The notes beneath the pieces were generated by a model, which was not told the origin of the DNA, ran no database searches, and saw only the letters and a program-made list of their open reading frames with translations. A program made the translations under genes and the position numbers. Shown piece after piece: positions 24,376-32,373 of a stretch of 32,373 bases of DNA. The stretch spans positions 1-32,373 of the forward strand of contig CANHCT010000016.1 in the NCBI GenBank assembly GCA_947459175.1. The letters run 5' to 3'. The stretch is from Hymenobacteraceae bacterium. GTDB lineage: Bacteria > Bacteroidota > Bacteroidia > Cytophagales > Flexibacteraceae. Numbering within the stretch: position 1 is the stretch's first letter; each line of letters opens with the position of its first letter.

Positions 24376-25124
24376 GAAAAAAGAATGATTTTGCAGGGCG
24401 CAATGATAGAAAATAATTGTGGTTGTTTTCTGAAAATTGATTCAAGGATTTTCCTTTCAGATTGACCGATAATCTATTTTAAACCATATTCTTCTTCACT
24501 TACATTAAAATAGAATTTTTTATGTCCATGCGTAAAAAAGTTGAGTTCCGCAGTTGAGCAGGAAACGAGAAACTGAAATGATTTTCTTGATTCAGGTACA
24601 TTCACTTATTCGTTATTTTTTAAAAAATTACAAATGATTTTTTAGGGTTTGTATTCAATTCCTTATAACTTGTATTTTATTAGTATTCAAATAATTAAGA
24701 TTAAAAAAAGAAGTCATTGAACTGATACAAGCCCATTCGTGTTCATGCAATAGCTCTCAATTGTTGTTTTTATAATTAATTGAAAATCAATAATTTAATT
24801 CTGAAGTATTTTTGTTTTTTTGACTTGGAATGGCGAAATAAATTGATATTCAGGGAGTTATTTTAAAAACCTTAGAGGGATAGGAAAAAATCAGATTATT
24901 GCAATGTATGCTCCAAATATTACGCATTGAAAATCAAACCCCCTGTGGTTGCGTATTTTTTTTCCATTTATTTGTTGGCATAGAGACTGATAGTAAAGCC
25001 TGGTAACGACCTGAAAAGGAATTGGGTAACAGATGCTTTCAATACTCGTTCTTTTTTGGCACAGATGATAATATCATTTCTCTGTACCGATTTTTATTCA
25101 TATTTACTTAAACACAAAAGCAAA
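24376..25124. other. Long A+T-rich intergenic region between fabG and the cytochrome gene
   Basis: About 750 bp with no ORF of coding character on either strand; the longest plausible ATG frames are under 25 codons. It is strongly A+T-rich, with long A and T runs (24617-24630, 24820-24828, 24955-24963). A TAnnTTTG match (TATTTTTG, 24807-24814) on the plus strand leads into no ORF. I see no clear terminator hairpin or repeat. It may hold regulatory DNA, a small RNA or a fully decayed gene, but nothing specific can be supported. Confidence 0.6.
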
Positions 25125-26084
25125 ATGAAGAAGTTTTTCAAGTATTTCGGCATTTTCATTCTTGTCGCCCTTGTGGGTCTCGTGTTGGCTGTAGCCATGC
25201 GGCAAAATCGAACTTTCGATGCCCCGTATCCAGAAATAGCGGCATCCACCGACTCTGCCGTCATTGCCCACGGCAAGTACCTGTTTTACGGACCGGCTCA
25301 CTGTTTGGATTGCCACAGCTCCATGGAAGATGTGGAAAAAGTAAATGCCGGAGTTGAGGTTTTGCCCAAAGGCGGCCGCATCTGGAATCTCCCAATAGGT
25401 ATTGTTACCGTCCCCAATATTACCTCTGATAAGGAAACCGGAATTGGTGCCCGCTCTGATAAGGATATTGCGAGAGCACTTCGCTACGGGGTGAGCCACA
25501 ATGGCCGTGCACTATTTGATATGATGCCTTTCCACAACACCAGCGACGAAGATCTAACTGCTATTTTATCCTATCTGCGGACCCTTCCGCCCTCCAAAAA
25601 TCCGGTAACTACCTTCCAACCTAATGCGATAGGAAAAGTATTAAATGCGTTTGTGTTTAAGCCCGTTGGTCCCGACAGAGAAGTACCTGCCGCAGTGACA
25701 CGGGATTCTTCTGCGCTTTACGGGGAATATCTGGCTACTAGCATCGCCAATTGCCGGGGATGTCACAGCGACCGTGATTTGAAAACCGGAGCCTATATTG
25801 GACCAGAGTATGCCGGAGGTTTCAAAATGCCGATTGACGGAACCACGGACGAGTTTATGGTAACCTGTAATCTTACTCCGGACCCTGAAACCGGCCGAAT
25901 CACCGACTGGACCGAAGAACAATTTATTGCAAGGTTCCGTCAGGGAAAGAAAATCAAAACCAGCCATATGCCATGGGGGCCATTCAAGACTTTTGCTGAT
26001 TCGGATTTGAAGGCCATTTACCGGTTTCTGAAAACCCTGAAGCCGATAAAAAATGATACCGGTCCGGTTTATGTAAAGAGTTGA
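25125..26084 (+). CDS. Membrane-anchored diheme cytochrome c
   Basis: The ATG at 25125 gives 319 aa; an upstream ATG at 25056 adds 23 residues of no signal character. An N-terminal hydrophobic helix (about residues 7-25) is an uncleaved anchor or signal peptide. Two haem c attachment sites are visible: CLDCH at 60-64 and CRGCH at 210-214, with a candidate Met axial ligand in each half (the MMPF segment near 133-136; the HMPWGPF segment near the end). The two halves look like duplicated cytochrome c domains: HGKYLFYGPAHC against YGEYLATSIANC. It would transfer electrons at the periplasmic face, partner unknown. Such proteins often accompany PQQ or molybdenum dehydrogenases, none of which is here. 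Its stop overlaps the next gene's start. Confidence 0.88.
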   Translation: MKKFFKYFGIFILVALVGLVLAVAMRQNRTFDAPYPEIAASTDSAVIAHGKYLFYGPAHCLDCHSSMEDVEKVNAGVEVLPKGGRIWNLPIGIVTVPNITSDKETGIGARSDKDIARALRYGVSHNGRALFDMMPFHNTSDEDLTAILSYLRTLPPSKNPVTTFQPNAIGKVLNAFVFKPVGPDREVPAAVTRDSSALYGEYLATSIANCRGCHSDRDLKTGAYIGPEYAGGFKMPIDGTTDEFMVTCNLTPDPETGRITDWTEEQFIARFRQGKKIKTSHMPWGPFKTFADSDLKAIYRFLKTLKPIKNDTGPVYVKS

Positions 26085-27337
26085 TTTTGAGTCAGAATCT
26101 GCAAATTAATTCGGAAAGGCTTCGGAATTGGATCGATGCCATGAGCCAAATCGGCAGGATAGGGGAGACCGGTGTTTGCCGGCCCGCTCACTCTGCTTTG
26201 GAAAAGGAAGCATTCAATCTGGCTTCTACCTGGATGGAAGATGCCGGAATGCAGGTGAAAACCGATCATTTTGGCAACCTGATTGGGCGACTGGAGGGAA
26301 AAAATCCGGACCTTCCGGTTTTGATGATGGGTTCCCACCTCGATTCTCAACCTTATGGTGGCAGATTTGATGGAGTTGCGGGTGTCCTCGCTGCCATCGA
26401 AGTGGTAAAGACCCTCAATGAAAAGGGAATAATGCCGGAACGACCCATCGAAATTGTATCCTTTGCCGACGAAGAAGGCTGGCGCTTCAAAAAAGGACTG
26501 TTTGGTTCCAGAGGAATTTTGGGGAAACTTGAACCCGGCGAACTGGACAGAACAGACGAAAACGAAATCACCCGCCGGCAGGCCCTGATTGATTTTGGTT
26601 GCGAACCGAACCGGTTTTCAGAATCGGAGTACAAGCCGGGGTCCATTTATTGCTTTCTTGAATTGCATATTGAACAAGGGCCCGTTCTCGATATTCAGCA
26701 AAAACCTGTCGGTATTGTGACCGGCATTTCGGGTCCTCTCTGGCTAACTCTGAAATTAAAGGGTATGGCAGGACATACCGGCTCGGTGCCCATGCCTCTC
26801 CGAAGGGATGCTTTATTGGGTGCTGCCAAAATTATAGTTGCAGTAAATGAAATAGCTACACAGGTAAAAGGAAATCCAACCGTCGGCTCTGTGGCCACCA
26901 TCGAAGTTTTTCCGGCTTCCCGCAACATCATCGCCGAGCGTGCCACCATCACCATCGACCTTCGGGATATTGATTTGGACCGCAGAAACCGGTATGAACA
27001 ACAACTCCGGTCCCGGATTGCTGAAATTTGCGCCGAAAACAACCTTGAGTATGAACTGACCGAAGATACCAACAGCGAGCCACGCTACTGTGCTCATTGG
27101 ATTATGGATATCATACGAGATTCCTGCCGCGAACTGGACCTTGATGCTCCGGAACTGATGAGTGGCCCTTTTCATGATGCACTTGCTTTGTCCTACGCCT
27201 GCGATTACGGAATGATTTTTGTCCGCTGCAAGGATGGCATTAGCCACAATCCGCTTGAATATTCGTCTCCGGAAGATTTGGCTCTCGGTACAGAGGTCTT
27301 GTATAAAACGGTATTGGGAATTTTGGAGAAAAAATAA
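26081..27337 (+). CDS. M20-family Zn amidohydrolase (allantoate amidohydrolase / N-carbamoyl-L-amino acid hydrolase type)
   Basis: A 418-aa enzyme of the M20 peptidase superfamily, HyuC/AllC branch. It cleaves carbamoyl or ureide amide bonds. Metal-binding residues: His86 and Asp88 in GSHLDSQPYGG, Asp97 in RFDGVAG, Glu131-Glu132 in FADEEGWRF, His in ELHIEQGP and His in GISHNPLEYS. The dimer-domain motif GHTGSVPM and SGPFHDALAL fit the group. Allantoate, ureidoglycine, N-carbamoyl-beta-alanine and N-carbamoyl-amino acid substrates cannot be told apart from sequence alone. The likely start is a TTG at 26081, overlapping the cytochrome stop by four bases (TTGA), which indicates translational coupling; another TTG two codons later is possible. 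Followed by a terminator. Confidence 0.88.
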   Translation: MILSQNLQINSERLRNWIDAMSQIGRIGETGVCRPAHSALEKEAFNLASTWMEDAGMQVKTDHFGNLIGRLEGKNPDLPVLMMGSHLDSQPYGGRFDGVAGVLAAIEVVKTLNEKGIMPERPIEIVSFADEEGWRFKKGLFGSRGILGKLEPGELDRTDENEITRRQALIDFGCEPNRFSESEYKPGSIYCFLELHIEQGPVLDIQQKPVGIVTGISGPLWLTLKLKGMAGHTGSVPMPLRRDALLGAAKIIVAVNEIATQVKGNPTVGSVATIEVFPASRNIIAERATITIDLRDIDLDRRNRYEQQLRSRIAEICAENNLEYELTEDTNSEPRYCAHWIMDIIRDSCRELDLDAPELMSGPFHDALALSYACDYGMIFVRCKDGISHNPLEYSSPEDLALGTEVLYKTVLGILEKK

Positions 27338-27338
27338 A

Positions 27339-27361
27339 AAAGCCCTGATTTTCAGGGCTTT
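27339..27361. terminator. Intrinsic terminator between the amidohydrolase and gyrB
   Basis: Perfect 10-bp stem AAAGCCCTGA / TCAGGGCTTT with loop TTT, flanked by A and T tracts, one base after the amidohydrolase stop. It lies 22 bases from the gyrB stop and can also end the gyrB transcript. Confidence 0.88.
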
Positions 27362-27383
27362 AATTTTAATTTTCCGTTCCCGA

Positions 27384-29363
<1,980 letters not shown>

Positions 29364-29364
29364 T

Positions 29365-29372
29365 CAAAGATA
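29365..29372 (-). promoter_or_regulatory. -7 box of the gyrB promoter
   Basis: On the reverse strand TATCTTTG matches TAnnTTTG exactly, 34 bases before the gyrB ATG. The -33 region falls inside the adjacent inverted repeat and holds no TTTG at the expected spacing. Confidence 0.55.
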
Positions 29373-29374
29373 CA

Positions 29375-29404
29375 GCATTACGGCCAAAAGATAAGCCGTA
29401 ATGC
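29375..29404 (-). terminator. Inverted repeat between the seven-helix membrane protein gene and gyrB
   Basis: A perfect 10-bp inverted repeat, GCATTACGGC / GCCGTAATGC, with a 10-base spacer. It starts 22 bases after the upstream gene's stop and ends 2 bases before the gyrB -7 box. As a terminator it lacks a good T tract (TGTATCTTT follows on the reverse strand). It also covers the expected -33 region of the gyrB promoter, so an operator or attenuator role is equally possible. Confidence 0.5.
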
Positions 29405-29426
29405 CAAAATAATGCCTGAATTTGAT

Positions 29427-30314
29427 TTAGTGATTGATCCAGCGAATCACAAGCTCCGGATGGAAACTGACGAAGATTCCATCGTCCAATACAAAACGGA
29501 AGGAAAATAGAAAAAGCCCGAGAGCCACCACTAAAAACCAGTTGATTCCCAGGCTCTTCTCAAACCTGACAATCGACACCTCATAAAAGAATCGCTGGGC
29601 GATGTAAACGGGGATCACGGAGGTAAACATCATCAGAAAAATGAGGGCCTCGTTGTAGGTAATCAACGGGGTCTTAAGTAAAATCATGGTGAGGCTTCCA
29701 AAAAACCAAGGTACAAAAACCATGGCTGTAATAAACCTGTTCCTTTTGTGATGCATTAGCAGAGACTGAGAAATGGCCATTTGCAGAAAAAACTTTACTG
29801 AAAGAAAGCCAACAAGGAACATGCAAATCATGGCGCCGATGGCGATAAAATACTCGATTTCCACAGGAATTGCGGCCCAATTGGAGGCATGCCTGAAACC
29901 AGACCTGGAAATTACTCCTGCTACATAAGCGCCAAAGAACAAGTTAAATCCATGGTGATATCCCCAAAGGAAAAAAAGCCGCTTCCAGTTTTTCTCTTTC
30001 CTGAAAAGAAAGAAAAAACGAAGGCACACAATTCCAAAAACAGCAGATGAAACAGGACCTGAAGAAAATGTACAAATAACATTGGGCTGATTCCACCACC
30101 AAAGGGGAATATCGAAGGTGGTTTTCCAATAATGAATTTCTGTAGGAATTTGGAAAAACCCGGCAACGAGAGAAGTAACCCCCATGTTGATACAGTTGTA
30201 AATCAAATAACAACCCACGAACATGGCATAGGAGAAGAAGGCCAGATAGTACAGTCTGATTTTATCTGATTGTTGCCCCGGCTTTAACTCTGGTTCTGAA
30301 ATTTTCTCTGCCAT
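29427..30314 (-). CDS. Seven-helix integral membrane protein of unknown function
   Basis: A 295-aa protein that I do not recognise. Hydrophobic segments lie at about residues 23-54, 83-104, 113-135, 152-178, 197-213, 221-240 and 257-275, with a polar N-terminus (MAEKISEPELKPGQQSDK), so the N-terminus is probably cytoplasmic. Noticeable motifs are WGYHHGFNLFFGAYVAG in the third helix, and the aromatic loop PLWWWNQPN between helices one and two. Paired His in a membrane helix could bind metal or haem, but no known family pattern fits. It lies between the rodA operon and gyrB, 96 bases upstream of gyrB, with its own 5' intergenic region of 209 bp containing a -7-like box (TACATTCG, reverse strand, around 30370). 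Confidence 0.65.
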   Translation of the reverse strand: MAEKISEPELKPGQQSDKIRLYYLAFFSYAMFVGCYLIYNCINMGVTSLVAGFFQIPTEIHYWKTTFDIPLWWWNQPNVICTFSSGPVSSAVFGIVCLRFFFLFRKEKNWKRLFFLWGYHHGFNLFFGAYVAGVISRSGFRHASNWAAIPVEIEYFIAIGAMICMFLVGFLSVKFFLQMAISQSLLMHHKRNRFITAMVFVPWFFGSLTMILLKTPLITYNEALIFLMMFTSVIPVYIAQRFFYEVSIVRFEKSLGINWFLVVALGLFLFSFRFVLDDGIFVSFHPELVIRWINH

Positions 30315-30523
30315 CAGAAATATTGCTTTTTAGAAGAATATTTGGAGTAAACCCATTATTTGTGGGCGAATGTAGATGATTTTGGTCAAGTTGGATACAA
30401 ACCCCTGAAAAATAGAATTACCTTTTTTTTTAACATCCTTAGCAATTGGTTTAAAATCCTTATAATGAATACCTTGAGCCCAATTAGCTGATTCCAAAAC
30501 GGGCAGCAATTTATTGGTCTGCC

Positions 30524-31798
30524 TCAGGCATTTCTTGCCAGCATTTGACCGCGGTGTGCATCGAGTTTCAGAAAAATAAACAGCAGGATAGTAAAGCTCC
30601 ACAGCGAGGAACCGCCGTAGGAAATAAAAGGAAGCGGAATTCCGATAATGGGCAATATACCAATGGTCATGCCGATGTTGATGGTAAAGTGAAAAAACAG
30701 AATGGAGGCTACACAATAGCCATACACCCGACTGAATTTCAGTTTTTGCCTTTCGGCCAAAAAAACAAGACGCCAAAACATAGCAAGAAAAACACCGCAA
30801 ACCACCAAAGAGCCTATCCAGCCAAATTCCTCCCCGATGGTGCAGAAGATAAAATCGGTGCTTTGTTCGGGCACGAAGTCGAATTTGGTCTGTGTACCCT
30901 GCAAATAGCCTTTGCCGAGAAAGCCACCGGAGCCAATGGCATTTTTGGACTGTGTTACATTCCAGCCGACTCCAAGCGGGTCAATATTCGGATTGATCAA
31001 AACCTTTATCCGGTTCTGCTGATGGGGCTGCAATACATCGTTGATGAAATAGTTTGCTCCAACCACAACACCGCAAACCACCAGCGCCACCACCAGCAGT
31101 CCGATGATGTTGTTGATGGTTTTATCCATTTTAAGAAAAAACAACAGGGCGATTACTCCAATAATGGACAATAGCCAGGCCTGCGGAACCAGCAGGGTAA
31201 GGACGAACAATATCACAACCCCAATGCCGAGACCCGGAATCCAGGCCGGAAGTCCTTCTCTAAATAGGGGTATGATAAATATGCTGAAAACCAGCGTACT
31301 GCCTGTGTCGTTTTGAAGCAAAATCAAGGCCATGGGGATGGCAATAATTCCCGCGGCACGGTAAAGATCGGGCCAGCGATCGAGCCGGATGAGCGGATTG
31401 CTCATGTATTTTGCCAGAGCCAGCGATGTGGCAAACTTCGCAAACTCCGAAGGCTGAACTCCAAAACTGCCGATTCCCAGCCAAGATTTGGAGCCAGCTA
31501 CCGTTTTTCCAACTCCAAGGACCGCCACCAAAACCAGCATCACTGCCCCAAAAATGAAATAGCTGAATACATCGTAAAACTTGTAGTCAATTGCCATTAT
31601 CAGAACAATCAATACTGAGCAGGTACCAATAAAAAGTAATTGCCTCCCTGAAGAAATCGAAAAATCCCATGCCGCTACATCTGAATTGACATCCAGTTCT
31701 GAGGCATAGATGGTGAGCCAGCCCAGAAAAACCAGGCTCAGGTACATCATCAGCAGCGGTATATCAATGGTTTTTACCAGTTTTTCCTCCCTTGCCAT
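30524..31798 (-). CDS. rodA: Rod shape-determining protein RodA (SEDS peptidoglycan polymerase)
   Basis: A 424-aa SEDS glycosyltransferase that polymerises lipid II into glycan strands with the class B PBP encoded just upstream, as part of the elongasome. Start chosen at the ATG 31796-31798 (MAREEKLVKTIDIPLL); an upstream in-frame extension of 45 codons overlaps the PBP gene and is not family-like. Hallmarks: GSKSWLGIGSFGVQPSEFAK (the conserved W-x-x-x-G and QPSE motif), LLQNDTGSTLVF with the essential Asp, GFLGKGYLQGTQTKFDFVPEQSTDFIF, and PLPFISYGGSS near the end, all diagnostic of RodA/FtsW. Ten membrane segments fit. FtsW is the alternative; pairing with PBP2 favours RodA. The gene overlaps the PBP gene by 35 bases. 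Confidence 0.94.
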   Translation of the reverse strand: MAREEKLVKTIDIPLLMMYLSLVFLGWLTIYASELDVNSDVAAWDFSISSGRQLLFIGTCSVLIVLIMAIDYKFYDVFSYFIFGAVMLVLVAVLGVGKTVAGSKSWLGIGSFGVQPSEFAKFATSLALAKYMSNPLIRLDRWPDLYRAAGIIAIPMALILLQNDTGSTLVFSIFIIPLFREGLPAWIPGLGIGVVILFVLTLLVPQAWLLSIIGVIALLFFLKMDKTINNIIGLLVVALVVCGVVVGANYFINDVLQPHQQNRIKVLINPNIDPLGVGWNVTQSKNAIGSGGFLGKGYLQGTQTKFDFVPEQSTDFIFCTIGEEFGWIGSLVVCGVFLAMFWRLVFLAERQKLKFSRVYGYCVASILFFHFTINIGMTIGILPIIGIPLPFISYGGSSLWSFTILLFIFLKLDAHRGQMLARNA

Positions 31799-32373
31799 TG
31801 CCGGTTTCGCTTGTGTCTTTGTTGATATAATCCCTTGAAAGCATGTGCTTGTACAGGTTTTTACGGTTGATGGTATCGTTGAGGTATTTTTCAACCATGA
31901 GGGTGGCAATCGGTGCGGCAACGAAGCCACCAAAACCTGAGTTTTCTACCACTGTGGCCACTGCAATCCTGGGATTGTCTTTCGGGGCAAAGCAGATGAA
32001 AATGGAATGGTCTTTGCCGTGGGGATTTTGGGCAGTACCTGTTTTGCCGCAGATTTCAATGGTTTTCATCCGGGCCTGACTCCAGACAGTTCCCTGCTGA
32101 ACGGCCCACTTCATACCGGTCAAAACGGCTTCAAAATTCCGCGGGTCAATTTTGGTTTTGTGCGGCACGGTAAAATCGGTGATAGGTTTGCCCTTGTCAC
32201 CGATTCTTTTTACAAAGTGAGGGGTATAGTAAAATCCTCGGTTAGCCAGTACGCAGGCCACGTTGGCCATATGCAAGGGACTCAGACCCAATTCCCCCTG
32301 ACCGATAGAAAGAGAATAAATGTTGGAATATTTCCAGTGCTTTTCGCCGTAGATTCGGTCGTAGTAGGCCACG
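31764..32373 (-). CDS. mrdA: Penicillin-binding protein 2 (class B transpeptidase), C-terminal part
   Basis: The last 202 codons of a transpeptidase; the frame runs out of the window. The third active-site motif, KTGT, is present in EICGKTGTAQNPHGKDHS, preceded by SIGQGELGLSPLHMANVACVLANRG, the conserved helix of class B PBPs, and followed by HSIFICFAPKDNPRIAVATVVEN. It cross-links glycan strands made by RodA. Position directly upstream of rodA, with overlapping ends, identifies it as the elongation PBP2 rather than the division PBP3. The C-terminal tail is Lys/Gly/Asn-rich (TSETGNGKGGKTGKNH). The active-site Ser and N-terminal half are outside the window. Confidence 0.92.
   Translation of the reverse strand, partial: VAYYDRIYGEKHWKYSNIYSLSIGQGELGLSPLHMANVACVLANRGFYYTPHFVKRIGDKGKPITDFTVPHKTKIDPRNFEAVLTGMKWAVQQGTVWSQARMKTIEICGKTGTAQNPHGKDHSIFICFAPKDNPRIAVATVVENSGFGGFVAAPIATLMVEKYLNDTINRKNLYKHMLSRDYINKDTSETGNGKGGKTGKNH

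Noticed and set aside
24401-24408. TATCATTG box upstream of fabG as a promoter
   Set aside because: One mismatch to the -7 consensus and no -33 partner; mentioned under fabG but too weak for its own entry.
30545-31174. Plus-strand 209-codon frame within rodA
   Set aside because: Antisense to an intact RodA with all SEDS motifs; rich in Asn, His, Lys and Gln as expected for a frame opposite a membrane protein.

Overview
The window reads as chromosomal DNA of a member of the Bacteroidota. The grounds are a fused SecDF of about 1000 residues, start codons without recognisable Shine-Dalgarno sequences, several upstream boxes of the form TAnnTTTG (the Bacteroidetes -7 element, sometimes with TTTG about 19 bases further upstream), and protein families in their Bacteroidota form (bifunctional Rsh, GyrB of about 650 aa, RodA/PBP2, acyl-CoA-type desaturase). 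I cannot place it below phylum. I see no rRNA, tRNA, CRISPR array, insertion sequence or prophage gene.

Layout: 1-4.9 kb (minus strand) is a tripartite RND efflux operon: periplasmic adaptor lipoprotein, inner-membrane pump, and outer-membrane factor cut by the window edge. 5.2-7.7 kb (plus) is a tight three-gene cassette: an XdhC-type molybdoenzyme maturation factor, an unrecognised polytopic membrane protein, and a THEP1-like P-loop NTPase. Next come a LysM/RlpA-like secreted protein (plus) and biotin genes bioD-bioA (minus). A 47-codon secreted-peptide candidate starts head-to-head with bioD, followed by roughly 700 bp of gene-poor DNA.

11.8-19.2 kb holds mostly single-gene units: an XRE regulator with a near-ideal promoter and terminator, a QxxHH fatty acid desaturase, the (p)ppGpp synthetase/hydrolase, an MBL-fold hydrolase, a methyltransferase-like protein without a classical SAM loop, an SPFH-domain lipoprotein, and a small membrane-anchored protein. 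19.3-24.4 kb holds secDF, an A+T-rich GT-C-like membrane protein enclosed by two terminators, and fabG. After a 749 bp non-coding stretch come a diheme cytochrome c and an overlapping M20-family amidohydrolase. The last 5 kb (minus) carries gyrB, a seven-helix membrane protein of unknown role, rodA and the end of a class B PBP (mrdA-like), which is the cell-elongation pair.

Most of the window is core housekeeping: envelope synthesis, lipid and biotin metabolism, stringent response, secretion, topology. The least explained parts are the XdhC-membrane protein-NTPase cassette, the 47-aa peptide with the empty region behind it, the cytochrome-amidohydrolase pair, and the A+T-rich membrane protein. 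I did not find an obvious large undescribed system. The XdhC cassette is the best candidate for one.
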